NCBI GenBank assembly: GCA_003244185.1
Contig: QHBT01000036.1
Coordinates: 1 to 43,349 of the forward strand
Direction of reading: 5' to 3'
From: Candidatus Dormiibacter spiritus
GTDB taxonomy: Bacteria; Chloroflexota; Dormibacteria; Dormibacterales; Dormibacteraceae
Length of the DNA stretch: 43,349 nucleotides
This document shows positions 25,158 through 33,376 of the stretch, piece after piece (within the stretch, counting starts at the first letter, position 1; each line of letters opens with the position of its first letter). The notes below the pieces were generated by a model. That model was not told the DNA's origin. It saw only the letters and a program-made list of their open reading frames with translations, and did not search any database. The position numbers and the translations under genes are program-made.

Positions 25158-25599
25158 ATCCTCGGCTTAGCTTCAACCGGCGCCTTTAAGCCCAGCTTGA
25201 TTGGCGGCGGCGACCGTCAGTGCTCGAAGGTCGGTTGTAGTGCTCTACGCGGAACAAGGCATGCAGAAGGTTGGCGGACATCGCGGGCGGGGTGCGAGCT
25301 CTTTCATGCTGCGCCGCTCGCGCCCAGGGGCCAAGCCGTCCACCCTTATCGCTAGCAGCGATGATGAAGAGTGCCTGCCCAGTCAGGGCCCACACCGAAT
25401 CGTTCGCGGGGATAGGGAACCATTCGGGGCGTCAGGGCATCAGGCTTCGTCTCGAGCGAGCGAATCTCCGCATCGAGCATCGTGTACCGCGCAGACACAC
25501 ACTTGTGCGTGTCGCCTCCGCGCCTCCTATGGGTGGATGGGAGTGTAATCGGGGCACGCTCACAGTGTGGATTCCCAGAATCGCTGCCCTGCTCCGTTG
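25158..25599. other. 442-bp stretch without a recognisable gene
   Basis: No frame on either strand gives a recognisable protein. A minus-strand frame (25186-25395) and plus-strand frames covering 25201-25813 lack motifs and Shine-Dalgarno sites. An imperfect GT-rich dyad near 25493-25512 (GACACACAC..GCGTGTC) was noted but has no evident role. Confidence 0.5.
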
Positions 25600-25764
25600 G
25601 TCGGGCGGCTGGACCGCTGGTAGAGAGCAGCGGCTGGAAGACATGGTTGGCGGTGTGACGCCCATGGTCATGTGGACGGGTGCATGCTTCAGCCGCCGCG
25701 CGGCCAGGAGTCTGGCAGAGCCGCCACCGACGACGAGGACGCGATGGCCAGGCTCGGGCTTCAC
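25600..25764 (-). pseudogene. N-terminal remnant of an NDH-2-type FAD oxidoreductase
   Basis: The start of a two-dinucleotide-binding flavoprotein is visible: GHRVLVVGGGSARLLAARRL (FAD-binding GxGxxG loop with a G-to-R change) and KHAPVHMTM. One frame over, ANHVFQPLL corresponds to the DRHNYHVFQPLLYQ segment of type II NADH dehydrogenases. After that, similarity ends. Only about 50 residues of some 400 survive, with at least one frameshift. It sits directly downstream of the HAD gene on the same strand. Confidence 0.65.
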
Positions 25765-26462
25765 GACGGCCTGGGCGCGACGAGCCCTGGGAAGGGCTCG
25801 GTCAGGCTGCTGAGCACGTGATCCGCGCCCGCCTGCTGGAGCTCGTCGATCCGGTACTTGCCGGTCGCCACACCGATACCAATGGCCCCAGCCGCGTGGG
25901 CGGCGGCGATGTCCATCGGTGTGTCGCCCACTATGCGGACGTGGGCGGGGTCGAGTGGCGCACCCAGCACGATGCTGGCCCGGCCGATCGCCGTACGGGT
26001 CAGCTCACCTCGATCCTTGGAGTCCGAGCCGAAGCCGCCGAACGAGAAGTACTGGTTGAGGCGGGCCCGCGCCAGCTTGATGTGTGTTGCCGCCTCGACC
26101 GCGCCGGAGGTGATCCCGACCAGGACACCGGCTTCGATCAGCCGCAGCAATAGGCCTTCAACCCCTGGCAGGACTCGATAACCGGGCGACTCCGCGACCT
26201 CCTGAGGCAGGTACCCAAGGTAGGCGTGCATGATCTTGGCCAGCTCCTGGGGCTCCGGCTCGCGTCCCATGACGCCCTTGAACGTGATCCGTCCGACCTC
26301 GGGATCGGTCATCCCACCCTGGGTGTACTTGCTGATGTCGGCCTCGACGCCCCAGAGCTTGTCGAAACCACGCATCCAGGACCTGGCCCCGGCGCCGCCG
26401 GTGCTGACCATCGTCTCATCGACGTCAAACGCGACCGCCAGGAATGTCGAGTGTTTGTTCAT
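25761..26462 (-). CDS. HAD-superfamily hydrolase (phosphoglycolate phosphatase-like)
   Basis: About 233 residues with the HAD motifs in order: the nucleophile loop AFDVDETMV (DxDxT) at the N-terminus, ITSGAVEAATH (motif II), and VGDTPMDIAAAHAAG (motif IV); the helical C1-type cap lies between motifs I and II. This is the layout of Gph-type small-molecule phosphatases; substrate unknown. The longer frame begins at 26519, but the ATG at 26462 places the DxDxT motif at the normal distance from the N-terminus. There is no Shine-Dalgarno: three bases upstream begins a roughly 100-bp repeat shared with 42361-42463, so the native 5' region may have been replaced. Confidence 0.85.
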   Translation of the reverse strand: MNKHSTFLAVAFDVDETMVSTGGAGARSWMRGFDKLWGVEADISKYTQGGMTDPEVGRITFKGVMGREPEPQELAKIMHAYLGYLPQEVAESPGYRVLPGVEGLLLRLIEAGVLVGITSGAVEAATHIKLARARLNQYFSFGGFGSDSKDRGELTRTAIGRASIVLGAPLDPAHVRIVGDTPMDIAAAHAAGAIGIGVATGKYRIDELQQAGADHVLSSLTEPFPGLVAPRPS

Positions 26463-26464
26463 AG

Positions 26465-26565
26465 TTGGCGAGAGCCGACCAAGGCTGTCGCCTTGCGCCC
26501 CAACCCCAGCGCTACGCAACCCCTGGTGTTCACCTTGGCCGATCTAGCGCGGAGTGAAAGAAGGC
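26465..26565 (+). repeat. Dispersed direct repeat, copy A
   Basis: About 101 bp resemble 42361-42463 in the same orientation at roughly four bases in five, with one 2-base indel. Both copies start at TTGGCGAGA and end at GAAAGAAGGC. On the plus strand both encode a similar peptide (REPTKAVALRPNP... here, RDPTEAIALRPNP... there). The minus strand is also open in both. Here it directly precedes the HAD gene start. It may be the 3' end of a lost hemerythrin paralogue or a small mobile repeat. Confidence 0.7.
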
Positions 26566-26709
26566 AAGACTTATGGTTCAGAGGGTCATGAGCGATGGAA
26601 GCGGCAAGCGGCAATGCTCCGAGGACTGATGCCGTATATCTCCCCACTGTGAACTGCGCGGTGCTGCGACAAGCCCAATAGCTGCCGCTGGCAGGAGCCG
26701 TGCTGATCG

Positions 26710-27972
26710 TCAGTTGCTCGATAGATCGGTGAGCTCGCCGAAGGTGCGCTCGCTGCTGAGCGCCAGGGGGTCGAGCGTTGTCTGCACGGGGAGGGCCTGC
26801 TCGTCCTGGGGCATCACGTCTGCGGCGTCGCCAGCCTGGCTTGAGAGGTAGGGGAGCGAGGTAGCGGCCGCTAATCTTATCCGGCGGCCACCAGAGGGCC
26901 TCGCCGGATATGGTTGGCTCGACCGCACCGCCGCTGATGTCGGCGCGCAGGTATCGCGGCGCTCCGCCAGTTAGCAGTACGCCGCGCAGGACGGGCCGGA
27001 AAGGCTGAGGATCGATGTCGGCGCCAACGGACGCCGCGATCGCCTCGGCGACAGCGTCGGCCTGCTGGGCCGCCAGGCCACCCTGCTTGATCGGAAAGCT
27101 CGTCGCGTCACCCGCGGCGAACACTCCGTCCAGGCCAGCAAGCCGACCATGGGCATCCGTGGGGATGAACCCGTCTTGGTCGCAGGCAATGCCGCGCAGG
27201 CGCGGACCGACCAGGCGCGGCTCGGTGACGACACGGTCCACCCGCAGACCGCGCTCACCCGGGGAGATATCGAGCCATCCCGGACGAGTGGGCTCGCCGT
27301 AGCTGCTGGTATACAGGGTCACGCCGCTGTCCTCGAGGAGCCGGCGGATCGCGACGCTGGCGGGTTTGCCGAAGATCCCGAGTGGCTCCTGTTCAGGGGT
27401 GATCAGACTCAGCTCGACCTCGGAGCGGTCGTGCGCGGCGCAGTCCGCCGCGGTCGTCAGCGCCAGGTCATACAGCGGCAGCGGCCAGCTCGTCCGCGCG
27501 GGCTTGACGAACGCCACCCTGCTGATCCGGCCCTCGCGAAGCTGGTGTAGTAGCAACCGGTAGCTGGCACTATCGCGACCGCCGTGATAGGTCAGCACTC
27601 CCTCTGACTCCCATTCCCACTCAGGGTGGGCGCCAAGCGCGAGCACGAGCAAGTCGTAGGGAAGCTCGTCGCCATCCTTGGTGACCGCCAGATGGCGCTC
27701 GGGCTCAACGCGGTCCAGCGCTCCGCAGTGCCAGTGAGCGCCGAGCTCGGCCGCCGTGGTCTCCAGCCCGAGGCCACGCACGCGTTGGGGCTTAAACGGC
27801 TGGTCGACAGCCATCGACAGGTTGATGAACTTCAGCTCCGGCGCCACGATCGTGACCTCGACGCGATCCCCCCAAGCTCGCGCAGCGCCAACAACGTCTC
27901 CAACCCTGCGACCCCACCGCCGGCGATCACCACCAGCGCAGCAGAACGTTCAGGTGAGGGTTCGCTGGACAC
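26710..27972 (-). pseudogene. FAD/NAD(P)-dependent oxidoreductase (SQR/NDH-2-like), two frameshifts
   Basis: Pyridine-nucleotide/FAD oxidoreductase of about 420 residues spread over three frames. The N-terminus has ALVVIAGGGVAGLETLLALR (FAD loop). A C6 run (27868-27873) then shifts the frame; one more base restores GDRVEVTIVAPELKF. The middle frame carries LVLALGAHPEWEW, FAAGDATSFPIKQGGLAAQQ (second FAD contact) and ALWWPPDKISGRYLAP. A G4 run (26851-26854) with one base too many shifts again; removing it gives APYLSSQAGDAADVMPQDEQ to the natural stop. Such enzymes reduce quinones from NADH or sulfide. Both lesions are in homopolymers, so sequencing error is a real alternative to decay. Confidence 0.78.
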
Positions 27973-28019
27973 GGAGCTCAAACCCAGCGTAGCGCAGGTT
28001 CAAGAGGGGCGTGCAACCA

Positions 28020-28235
28020 GGCACCGTGGCCGCCCGCAAGGCTGCTGGTCAGATGCACACGAGCATCATGCGAACCCGCCGATCACCGTCCAGTATCCTA
28101 AGGCGCCTCCAACTCGAAGCTGGCGGGAGCCTGGAGCTGACCCCGGGTCGCCGGCTCGCCGTCGACGAGGGCCTGCCTCCCAGCACTATGGGCATCGAGG
28201 AGAGTGGCTTCCTGCTGACCATCGGATGCTGGACC
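28020..28235 (+). pseudogene. Cupin-domain remnant
   Basis: Pieces of one small cupin appear in several frames: VAARKAAGQMH, then HEHHANPPITVQ (intact HxH-type motif 1), then LQLEAGGSLELTPGRRLAV and DEGLPPSTMGIEESGFLLTI (motif 2). At least two indels separate them. The plan matches the intact cupin at 24717-25157 but keeps the histidines that the intact copy lacks in motif 1. It is divergent from the frameshifted FAD oxidoreductase. Confidence 0.6.
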
Positions 28236-28505
28236 ACGCGTCGTGATTCCCATGCTCTTTCCGCACTGCGTCAGGGTGAGCCCAGTCGGCCTCCACCTGT
28301 TGAGCGCGTCGCCTCTTTCCCGATCCAGGTCTCCGCAGGCAGCTGGCTCGCTCTTTCCGGTCTGGACGGCAGCTGGGTTGCCGGCTGGCCGGAGCCGCAG
28401 CGGTTTCGGCCTGTGAAGAGCCGTCGTTGGCCCCTTCGGCGTGGTTAATGTGTCTTCGGTCAGGATCGACCAGCGTCTGTCACGCGAGAAATAGCACCGC
28501 TACAT

Positions 28506-29854
28506 TCAAAGCATCGACGCCACATTTGAGGCCTGCGTCGGATATACGAACAGGGTCTCCTTCAGCACGTCGGCGTGCATACCTGCCCGGACGGCCAGAG
28601 CAAAAACATTCGCCAATTCATCGGCTTCGGGGCCTAGCAGGTGAGCGCCTAGGATTTTGCCACTGTCTTTCTCGACCAAGACTTTGTACATTGACGCGGG
28701 CTCTGCCACACGGCGTGCCGAGTACCAACTCGACGTTTCGGCCTGGCTAACGGTGAACTTCAGTCCCTGCCGTTGGGCCTCATCTTCGGTCAACCCCACA
28801 GCCGCCAACGGCGGAATGCTGTAGACCACGCTGGCCATGCCACGGTAATCCGCCCTGAGCTTATTCTCCTCCAGGAGATTGCGAGCTACCAGGCTGCCCT
28901 CATATTGCGCCAGCGGCGTCTCCGGCAACCCTCCGCTGTTAGCAGCATCACCGGCTGAAAACACGGACGGGTTCGAGACGCTCTGGAGGTATTCATTGAC
29001 CGCCACCCCCCGGCGGTCGAACTCTACGCCAGCGGCAGGCAGGTCGAGATCGGCAAGCTCGGGTGACCGACCTGCCGCGTGCACCACCATGTCGGCGTCA
29101 AAGGCCTCCGACTTGGAATAGACCGATGCCACAACCCTGAATTGTCCGGGGCTTCCCTCCACGGCGATCACCCGCGTGTTTGTGCGAAGGTCGATGCCCA
29201 GCGCACGCGTGCGTTCCACCAGCCTGGCGACCAGGTCGGGATCGAAGTGCTCCAACGGGCGCTCGCCTCGATGCAGGATGGTGACCTGCGCCCCGGCGCG
29301 GGCGGCAATGTGTGAGAACTCGAACGCGATGTAGCCGCCACCTACAAAGACGAGCCGCCTCGGCAGTTCTTCTAGCTCGAGGAACTGATCGCTGCGCGTG
29401 AGGTGTTCCTCGCCCGGAATGGTAAGTGCGGCAGGCCAAGTCCCGTGGCCACGACCACGTGGTTGCCTTCAAGGACATCGTCACCGACTTGGACCGAAGT
29501 CCTGCCAATGAAGCGTGCCGGCCCGTGGAAGATCGCGGTCCCCGCCTTGACGAAACCATCTTCTCGAGCCTTGGTGAAGGGATCCGTGAACGTGCGCTTG
29601 AAGCGGATGAGAGCCGGCCAGTCAATGCGGGCGTCACCGGTGACGCCCTTGTCTTGCATTCGGATCTTGCGATCGACCACCTCGGCCGCACCCACCAGCA
29701 CTTTCTTGGGATCGCAGCCCCGCAACCCGCATGTGCCCCCGAAGGGTCTGGAATCGACTATCGCCACCTCGCGACCAGCCGCGCGGCAGCCTGTAGCCAC
29801 CGCCGAGCCTGCTTCGCCGGTACCGATCACGATTAGGTCGAATGAGCGGTGCAT
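28506..29854 (-). pseudogene. Glutathione/mercuric-reductase-like disulfide oxidoreductase, single frameshift
   Basis: Class I pyridine nucleotide-disulfide oxidoreductase. N-terminal part: DLIVIGTGEAGSAVATGCR (FAD loop) and the redox pair in FGGTCGLRGCDPKKVL. A one-base deletion near 29421 (GGT where GGGT restores LPIPGEEHL) breaks the frame; the second frame continues with RLVFVGGGYIAFEFSHIAAR (NADPH loop), FSAGDAANSGGLPETPL, and the dimerisation domain GKILGAHLLGPEADELANVF to VYPTQASNVASML. Restored length is 449 residues, normal. AGGAGG seven bases before the ATG at 29854 fixes the start. The active-site spacing C-x4-C is normal, but the final HPTxxE histidine-glutamate pair is replaced by YPTQAS, which would weaken classical disulfide reduction. 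Confidence 0.82.
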
Positions 29855-30125
29855 TGATCTCCTCCTGCTTTTTCCGTCGACATGGTGGAGCGCGTGACCA
29901 GGATGCTGAGGCATCGCCGGATCAGGTCAGCTCAGGCGTGTCATCCTAATGATCCTTTCACGCGGAAACCGGTGCTCTCTGCTCGCCTGGCCGGGCCTGA
30001 GCCGCTCACCGTCAGCCTACCGTCACCTCCTCGTCTCGTCGACGTCTTGGTCCGGTTGCACGAAGCTCTTCCGTAGGGGCGGCAGTGCCAGGCAGTCGGC
30101 CACCGCGCCGTGGCCGGGGGCTACG

Positions 30126-30497
30126 ATGGCTTCCATGGCCGTAAGGCTCCAGCGGGTCTACACAGAATCGGCGCCCGGACCCGGGAAACGCGTTCTTGTT
30201 GACAGGGTATGGCCACGAGGGGTGAAAAAGGATGCGCTGCGGCTCGACCTCTGGCTGCGCGATCTCGGGCCGTCCAACGAGTTGCGAAAGTGGTTCGGGC
30301 ACCGCGCCGAGCGCTGGCCGGAGTTTCAGCGTCGCTACCGCGAGGAGCTCGAGCAACCCTTCCGGCGCGAACTGCTGAGTCAGCTCGCCGAGCTGGCGCA
30401 GCACGGCCCGCTCACGCTGCTCTACGGCGCTCGTGACGAGGAACGCAACCAGGCCGTGGTCCTGCGCGCACTTCTCGAAGAAGGCGCAGAGTCCTGA
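30126..30497 (+). CDS. DUF488-family protein (YeaO-like)
   Basis: A 123-residue protein with the DUF488 hallmarks RVLVDRVWPRGVKKDALRLD, LWLRDLGPSNELRKWFGH, and WPEFQRRYREEL, followed by LTLLYGARDEERNQAVVL. Function is not established in general; members are small cytoplasmic proteins often near stress or redox genes. ATGs at 30126 and 30135 are both possible; neither has a strong Shine-Dalgarno. It is intact, lying between the frameshifted disulfide reductase and the broken universal stress gene. Confidence 0.88.
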   Translation: MASMAVRLQRVYTESAPGPGKRVLVDRVWPRGVKKDALRLDLWLRDLGPSNELRKWFGHRAERWPEFQRRYREELEQPFRRELLSQLAELAQHGPLTLLYGARDEERNQAVVLRALLEEGAES

Positions 30498-30806
30498 TCC
30501 GCGCCTCCTAGCGGTCGACCTTTGATCCGCGCCCGTGAGCTCCCGGCCGCGTGACCTGCGTTCATTTTTTAATCAGCGAGGTCCTCCTGCACGCGATCTG
30601 GATAGAGCCGGCCACCCTGCAGATCGAGATTCGAGGCGGTCTCGTCCGGGGGTGAGCCACAGGTGGAGCGGTGAACAGCGACGTGCGCGCTCTTGCAGAA
30701 GGACCACGTTGCTGGGCGCCGACACGTGAGCAGGCAGGCACCGTTTCCTGATCAAGGAGGGGCTCCCGGACGAGCGGTGTGGAGGTGGTCTCTGTCAGCT
30801 CCGGCC
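30498..30806. other. 309-bp intergenic stretch
   Basis: Nothing recognisable on either strand between the DUF488 gene and the 3' end of the universal stress gene. Short frames here have no motif. Confidence 0.5.
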
Positions 30807-31288
30807 TCAGGGTTGGTGGGGAGGGGACGGGATGACCACCACCGGCCTCTTGGCGCGGTGTACCAGGTACTGGCTGACGCTGCCGGCGAGGAGCTCGGCA
30901 ACAGAACTCCATCCGCGCCGACCCGTCACGATCAGGTCGACCTCATCGCGCTCGGCGGCCTCGATCAAAACTGCACCGGCTCGGCCCTCCCCGAAGACCT
31001 CGCGATAGCGGACACCAGCCTCTTGCAGCGGGGCGCACCACTGAGTCCGACAAGCCTCCTTCGCGCCGTCTCGCATCGACTGCTCGACGATCCCACCTCC
31101 GTGGACACGCCGAAAGCCGCACCCCCTGCCGGAGGAGCGAACGCGCGGTAGGGCAACTCGAAAGCGTGCAGGGCAATCACCTCAGCATCTATGGTCTTAG
31201 CTAGGTCGATCGTCCAGCGCAGGGCGGCAGCCGAGCCCTCCGAGCCGTCGAGGCCGACCATGATCTGTTTGATCGATTTCTCGTTCAT
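30807..31288 (-). pseudogene. Universal stress protein (UspA domain), frameshifted
   Basis: Two frames make one UspA-type domain of about 160 residues. The N-terminal frame has IKQIMVGLDGSEGSAAALRW and AEVIALHAFELPYRAF. After about 31080-31105 the other frame supplies QSMRDGAKEACRTQWCAPLQ, AAERDEVDLIVTGRRGWSSV and the ATP-binding end GRRGWSSVAELLAGSVSQYL (G-2x-G-9x-GS). A single indel in the linker explains the break. UspA proteins bind ATP and accumulate under stress. It is next to other stress genes. Confidence 0.78.
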
Positions 31289-31394
31289 GGAATGGAACTC
31301 TAGCTACTTGCCCGTGAAAATCGTCTCGGTGCCCATGGGGCCTCGTGATGCGCTCGATGGGCGGACCACGGGGACCGAGCGGGGGGCAGCCACA

Positions 31395-31850
31395 GTCGGT
31401 TTGGGGCTGGCGATCCAGCCAGCACCGCCATTCGACCCAGGTGCTGGCCGGGATCCCGTAGCCCTTCCAGGTCCGGGCGCCGGAGTAGCCCTTCAGTGGC
31501 GTTCGATTAAGGCGAAGCGTCGTTTGAGGTGGCTGATGCACCCGTCGCCGGCTCGCCACCGGTAGCGGCGGCGCCAGTTCCCGGTTGCCTCCTTTTGGGA
31601 GCCGGCCGACCCACGCGCGGCACCTTGTCGGCGATGCCTTCAGAACTGAGCACTTGATCGGTCAGCTCGTTGCCGAAGCCGTGGTCGGCCAAGACCGTCT
31701 GCACCCTCATCCCGATCGTCTCGGCCTGCTTCAGCACCGGCCGCAGGGTCTGGGTTTCGAGAGGATTGCTGAGATGGACCTGTATTCGACGACAGAGCCT
31801 TCCGGCGTATCGCCCACGCCTGGAACCGGGGCGTCGCGGAATTGATCGCA
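31395..31850 (-). pseudogene. Transposase remnant, ISNCY/IS5-like DDE type
   Basis: Scattered frames give the C-terminal half of a DDE transposase: EYR/VHLSNPLETQTLRPVL, TVLADHGFGNELTDQVL (second Asp in an ADRGYG-like motif), SEGIADKVPRVGRP, then in other frames GDGCISHLKRRFALI and PLKGYSGARTWKGYGI. The combination ADRGYG..., ISxLKRR... and G-ARTW-G-G matches ISNCY-type elements of high-GC bacteria. At least three frame changes are needed, so it is dead. Family assignment is approximate. Confidence 0.7.
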
Positions 31851-31996
31851 CTCAGCTCGAGGCGGCTCTTCGTCGGCATCAATCCGCGCCTCTTTTCCGG
31901 CGCCGTTCGCACCACTTTCCACACTTGCCGTCCGCAAAGAGACTCGTAGAATAGGTTGAAGATGGGTGATGTGTACCGCAGGGACCGAAAGTGAAG

Positions 31997-32245
31997 ATGC
32001 CAGATTTTCCCGGCGGCGAGGTCGCTACGGACCCACCGGTGCACGGGAGCGGCGGTTTGAGCGCGAGCGAAGGCATGGCTGTAGCGACCGAAAAGGCTGA
32101 GCGATACTTCCCTTGCCCGCACTGCGGGAACGAGATCGACCGGCTGCAGTTGGTGACCTTTTGGAACGAGTGGGGACGCATCTGCGATTGCCCAAGCTGC
32201 GGCACGGAACCAGATTGCCCGGCGTTCCCCCCGACTCAGCGTTAG
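31997..32245 (+). CDS. Small zinc-ribbon-like protein
   Basis: About 82 residues with two CxxC pairs, CPHCGNE and CDCPSCG, 22 residues apart, the spacing of a zinc ribbon. The N-terminal 35 residues are low-complexity and may not be translated; a later ATG at 32075 (MAVATEKAERYF) would give a compact 56-residue form. No specific function recognised. It lies between a transposase remnant and a truncated PrpD gene, so it may itself be a fragment. Confidence 0.4.
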   Translation: MPDFPGGEVATDPPVHGSGGLSASEGMAVATEKAERYFPCPHCGNEIDRLQLVTFWNEWGRICDCPSCGTEPDCPAFPPTQR

Positions 32246-32396
32246 CTGAGAGAACGCAGCCGGGACCCTGTCCGGTCAGCCCGCCAGCCCGCCTCATGTT
32301 GGCCAGTCCGTCGTCAACCGTCAGTCGGCTGGCGTGAGGGAACGCATTGCCGATCCCTCCCTCACCCGGCAAGCAGGGCCAGCATCGGGGCAGACG

Positions 32397-32940
32397 ATGG
32401 TGCGGAAGTTGGGCGCTTCCGCGGCCGCCGCCGACTTTGGGTTCCTCTCCGAAACCGCCCGAGAGACCTTAAAGCTCCGCATCCTCGATGCGGTCGGTTG
32501 CGCAATCGGAGCTCTGGGCTCTCAGCTCTTGAAATCAGTCCGCAACGAGGTCAGGGAAATGGGAGGGAGGCCGCTGTGCACGCTGGTCGGCGGTGGACGT
32601 ACGGCTCCCGACCGAGCTGCATTCTTCAACGGTGCAGCCGTCCGCTATCTCGACTTCAATGATTCCTACCTGGCCCCAAGCGAGACCTGCCACCCGAGCG
32701 ACAACCTCGCTCCTGTGCTTGCGGCGGGCGAGTACGCAGCTGCCAACGGCAGAGACCTCTTGACCGCTCTTTCCGTCGCCTACCAGGTCCAGTGTCGGCT
32801 CTCCGACGTTGCTCCCGTCCGGGCCCACGGATTCGACCATGTCACTCAGGGGGCGTATGCCGCTGCCGCCGGCGTCGCACGGGCCCTCGGTCTGGACGCG
32901 GTAGCGACCGCGCACGCGATCAGCCCGGAGGCGGCCAGAG
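32397..32940 (+). pseudogene. MmgE/PrpD-family protein, N-terminal part truncated by IS630
   Basis: The first about 180 residues of a 2-methylcitrate-dehydratase-like protein: LRILDAVGCAIGALGS, AAFFNGAAVRYLDFNDSYL, HPSDNLAPVLAAGEYA, and HVTQGAYAAAAGVARALGLD. Full members have about 450 residues. The sequence stops matching at about 32930, where an IS630 remnant begins on the other strand. The frame also opens at 32334, but the ATG at 32397 fits the family start. It would have dehydrated a hydroxy-acid; now surely inactive. Confidence 0.85.
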
Positions 32941-32944
32941 AACC

Positions 32945-33300
32945 TCAGCTGGAGCCGGTGAGCGTGAAGTGGAGGTGGACGCGCTTGTGCTTGGTCAACC
33001 AGAGGTGGACCTCCTCGGTCTGATTCGAGGAGGCGTTGTCGACGATCAGGTGGAGTTGCTTGCGCGGTTATGGTGCGGACGAGCAGTTTGAGAAAGGCCA
33101 GGAATTCTGCATGGCGGTGGCGCTGGTAGCAGGCGCCGGTAATCCCGCCGGCGGTGACCTCCAGGGCCGCAAACAAACTGGTGATGCCGCTGCGCTTGTA
33201 GTCGTGGGTATGTCGCTCGACCTAGTGCGGCCTCATCGGCGCAGAGGCTGGCTACGGTCGAGGGCATGTAGAGACCGGGTGAGACGTAGTGCGCAGGTGC
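32945..33300 (-). pseudogene. Second IS630-family transposase remnant
   Basis: In pieces: PMRPH, then a TAG, then VERHTHDYKRSGITSLFAAL, EVTAGGITGACYQRHRHAEF, LAFLKLL, and after a frameshift KQLHLIVDNASSNQTEEVHL and HKRVHLHFTLTGSS. These are the middle of an IS630 transposase, including the second catalytic Asp (VDN); the HTH and the catalytic Glu region are gone. It cuts the PrpD-family gene. Its sequence is unlike the IS630 copy at about 24 kb. Confidence 0.82.
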
Positions 33301-33376
33301 GGCAGACGACATGCCGCCATTTCTCAGGTCCTCGGCAAACCATCTAAAACTTCTAGCCATTTTGCTGGGCAGTGCG

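Noticed and set aside
25493..25512. Imperfect GT-rich dyad
   Set aside because: Short, imperfect and not near a gene start or stop; likely chance.
29098..29691. 197-codon minus-strand frame over the disulfide reductase
   Set aside because: R/S/P-rich alternate frame; the true protein is read in the two neighbouring frames with FAD and NADPH motifs.
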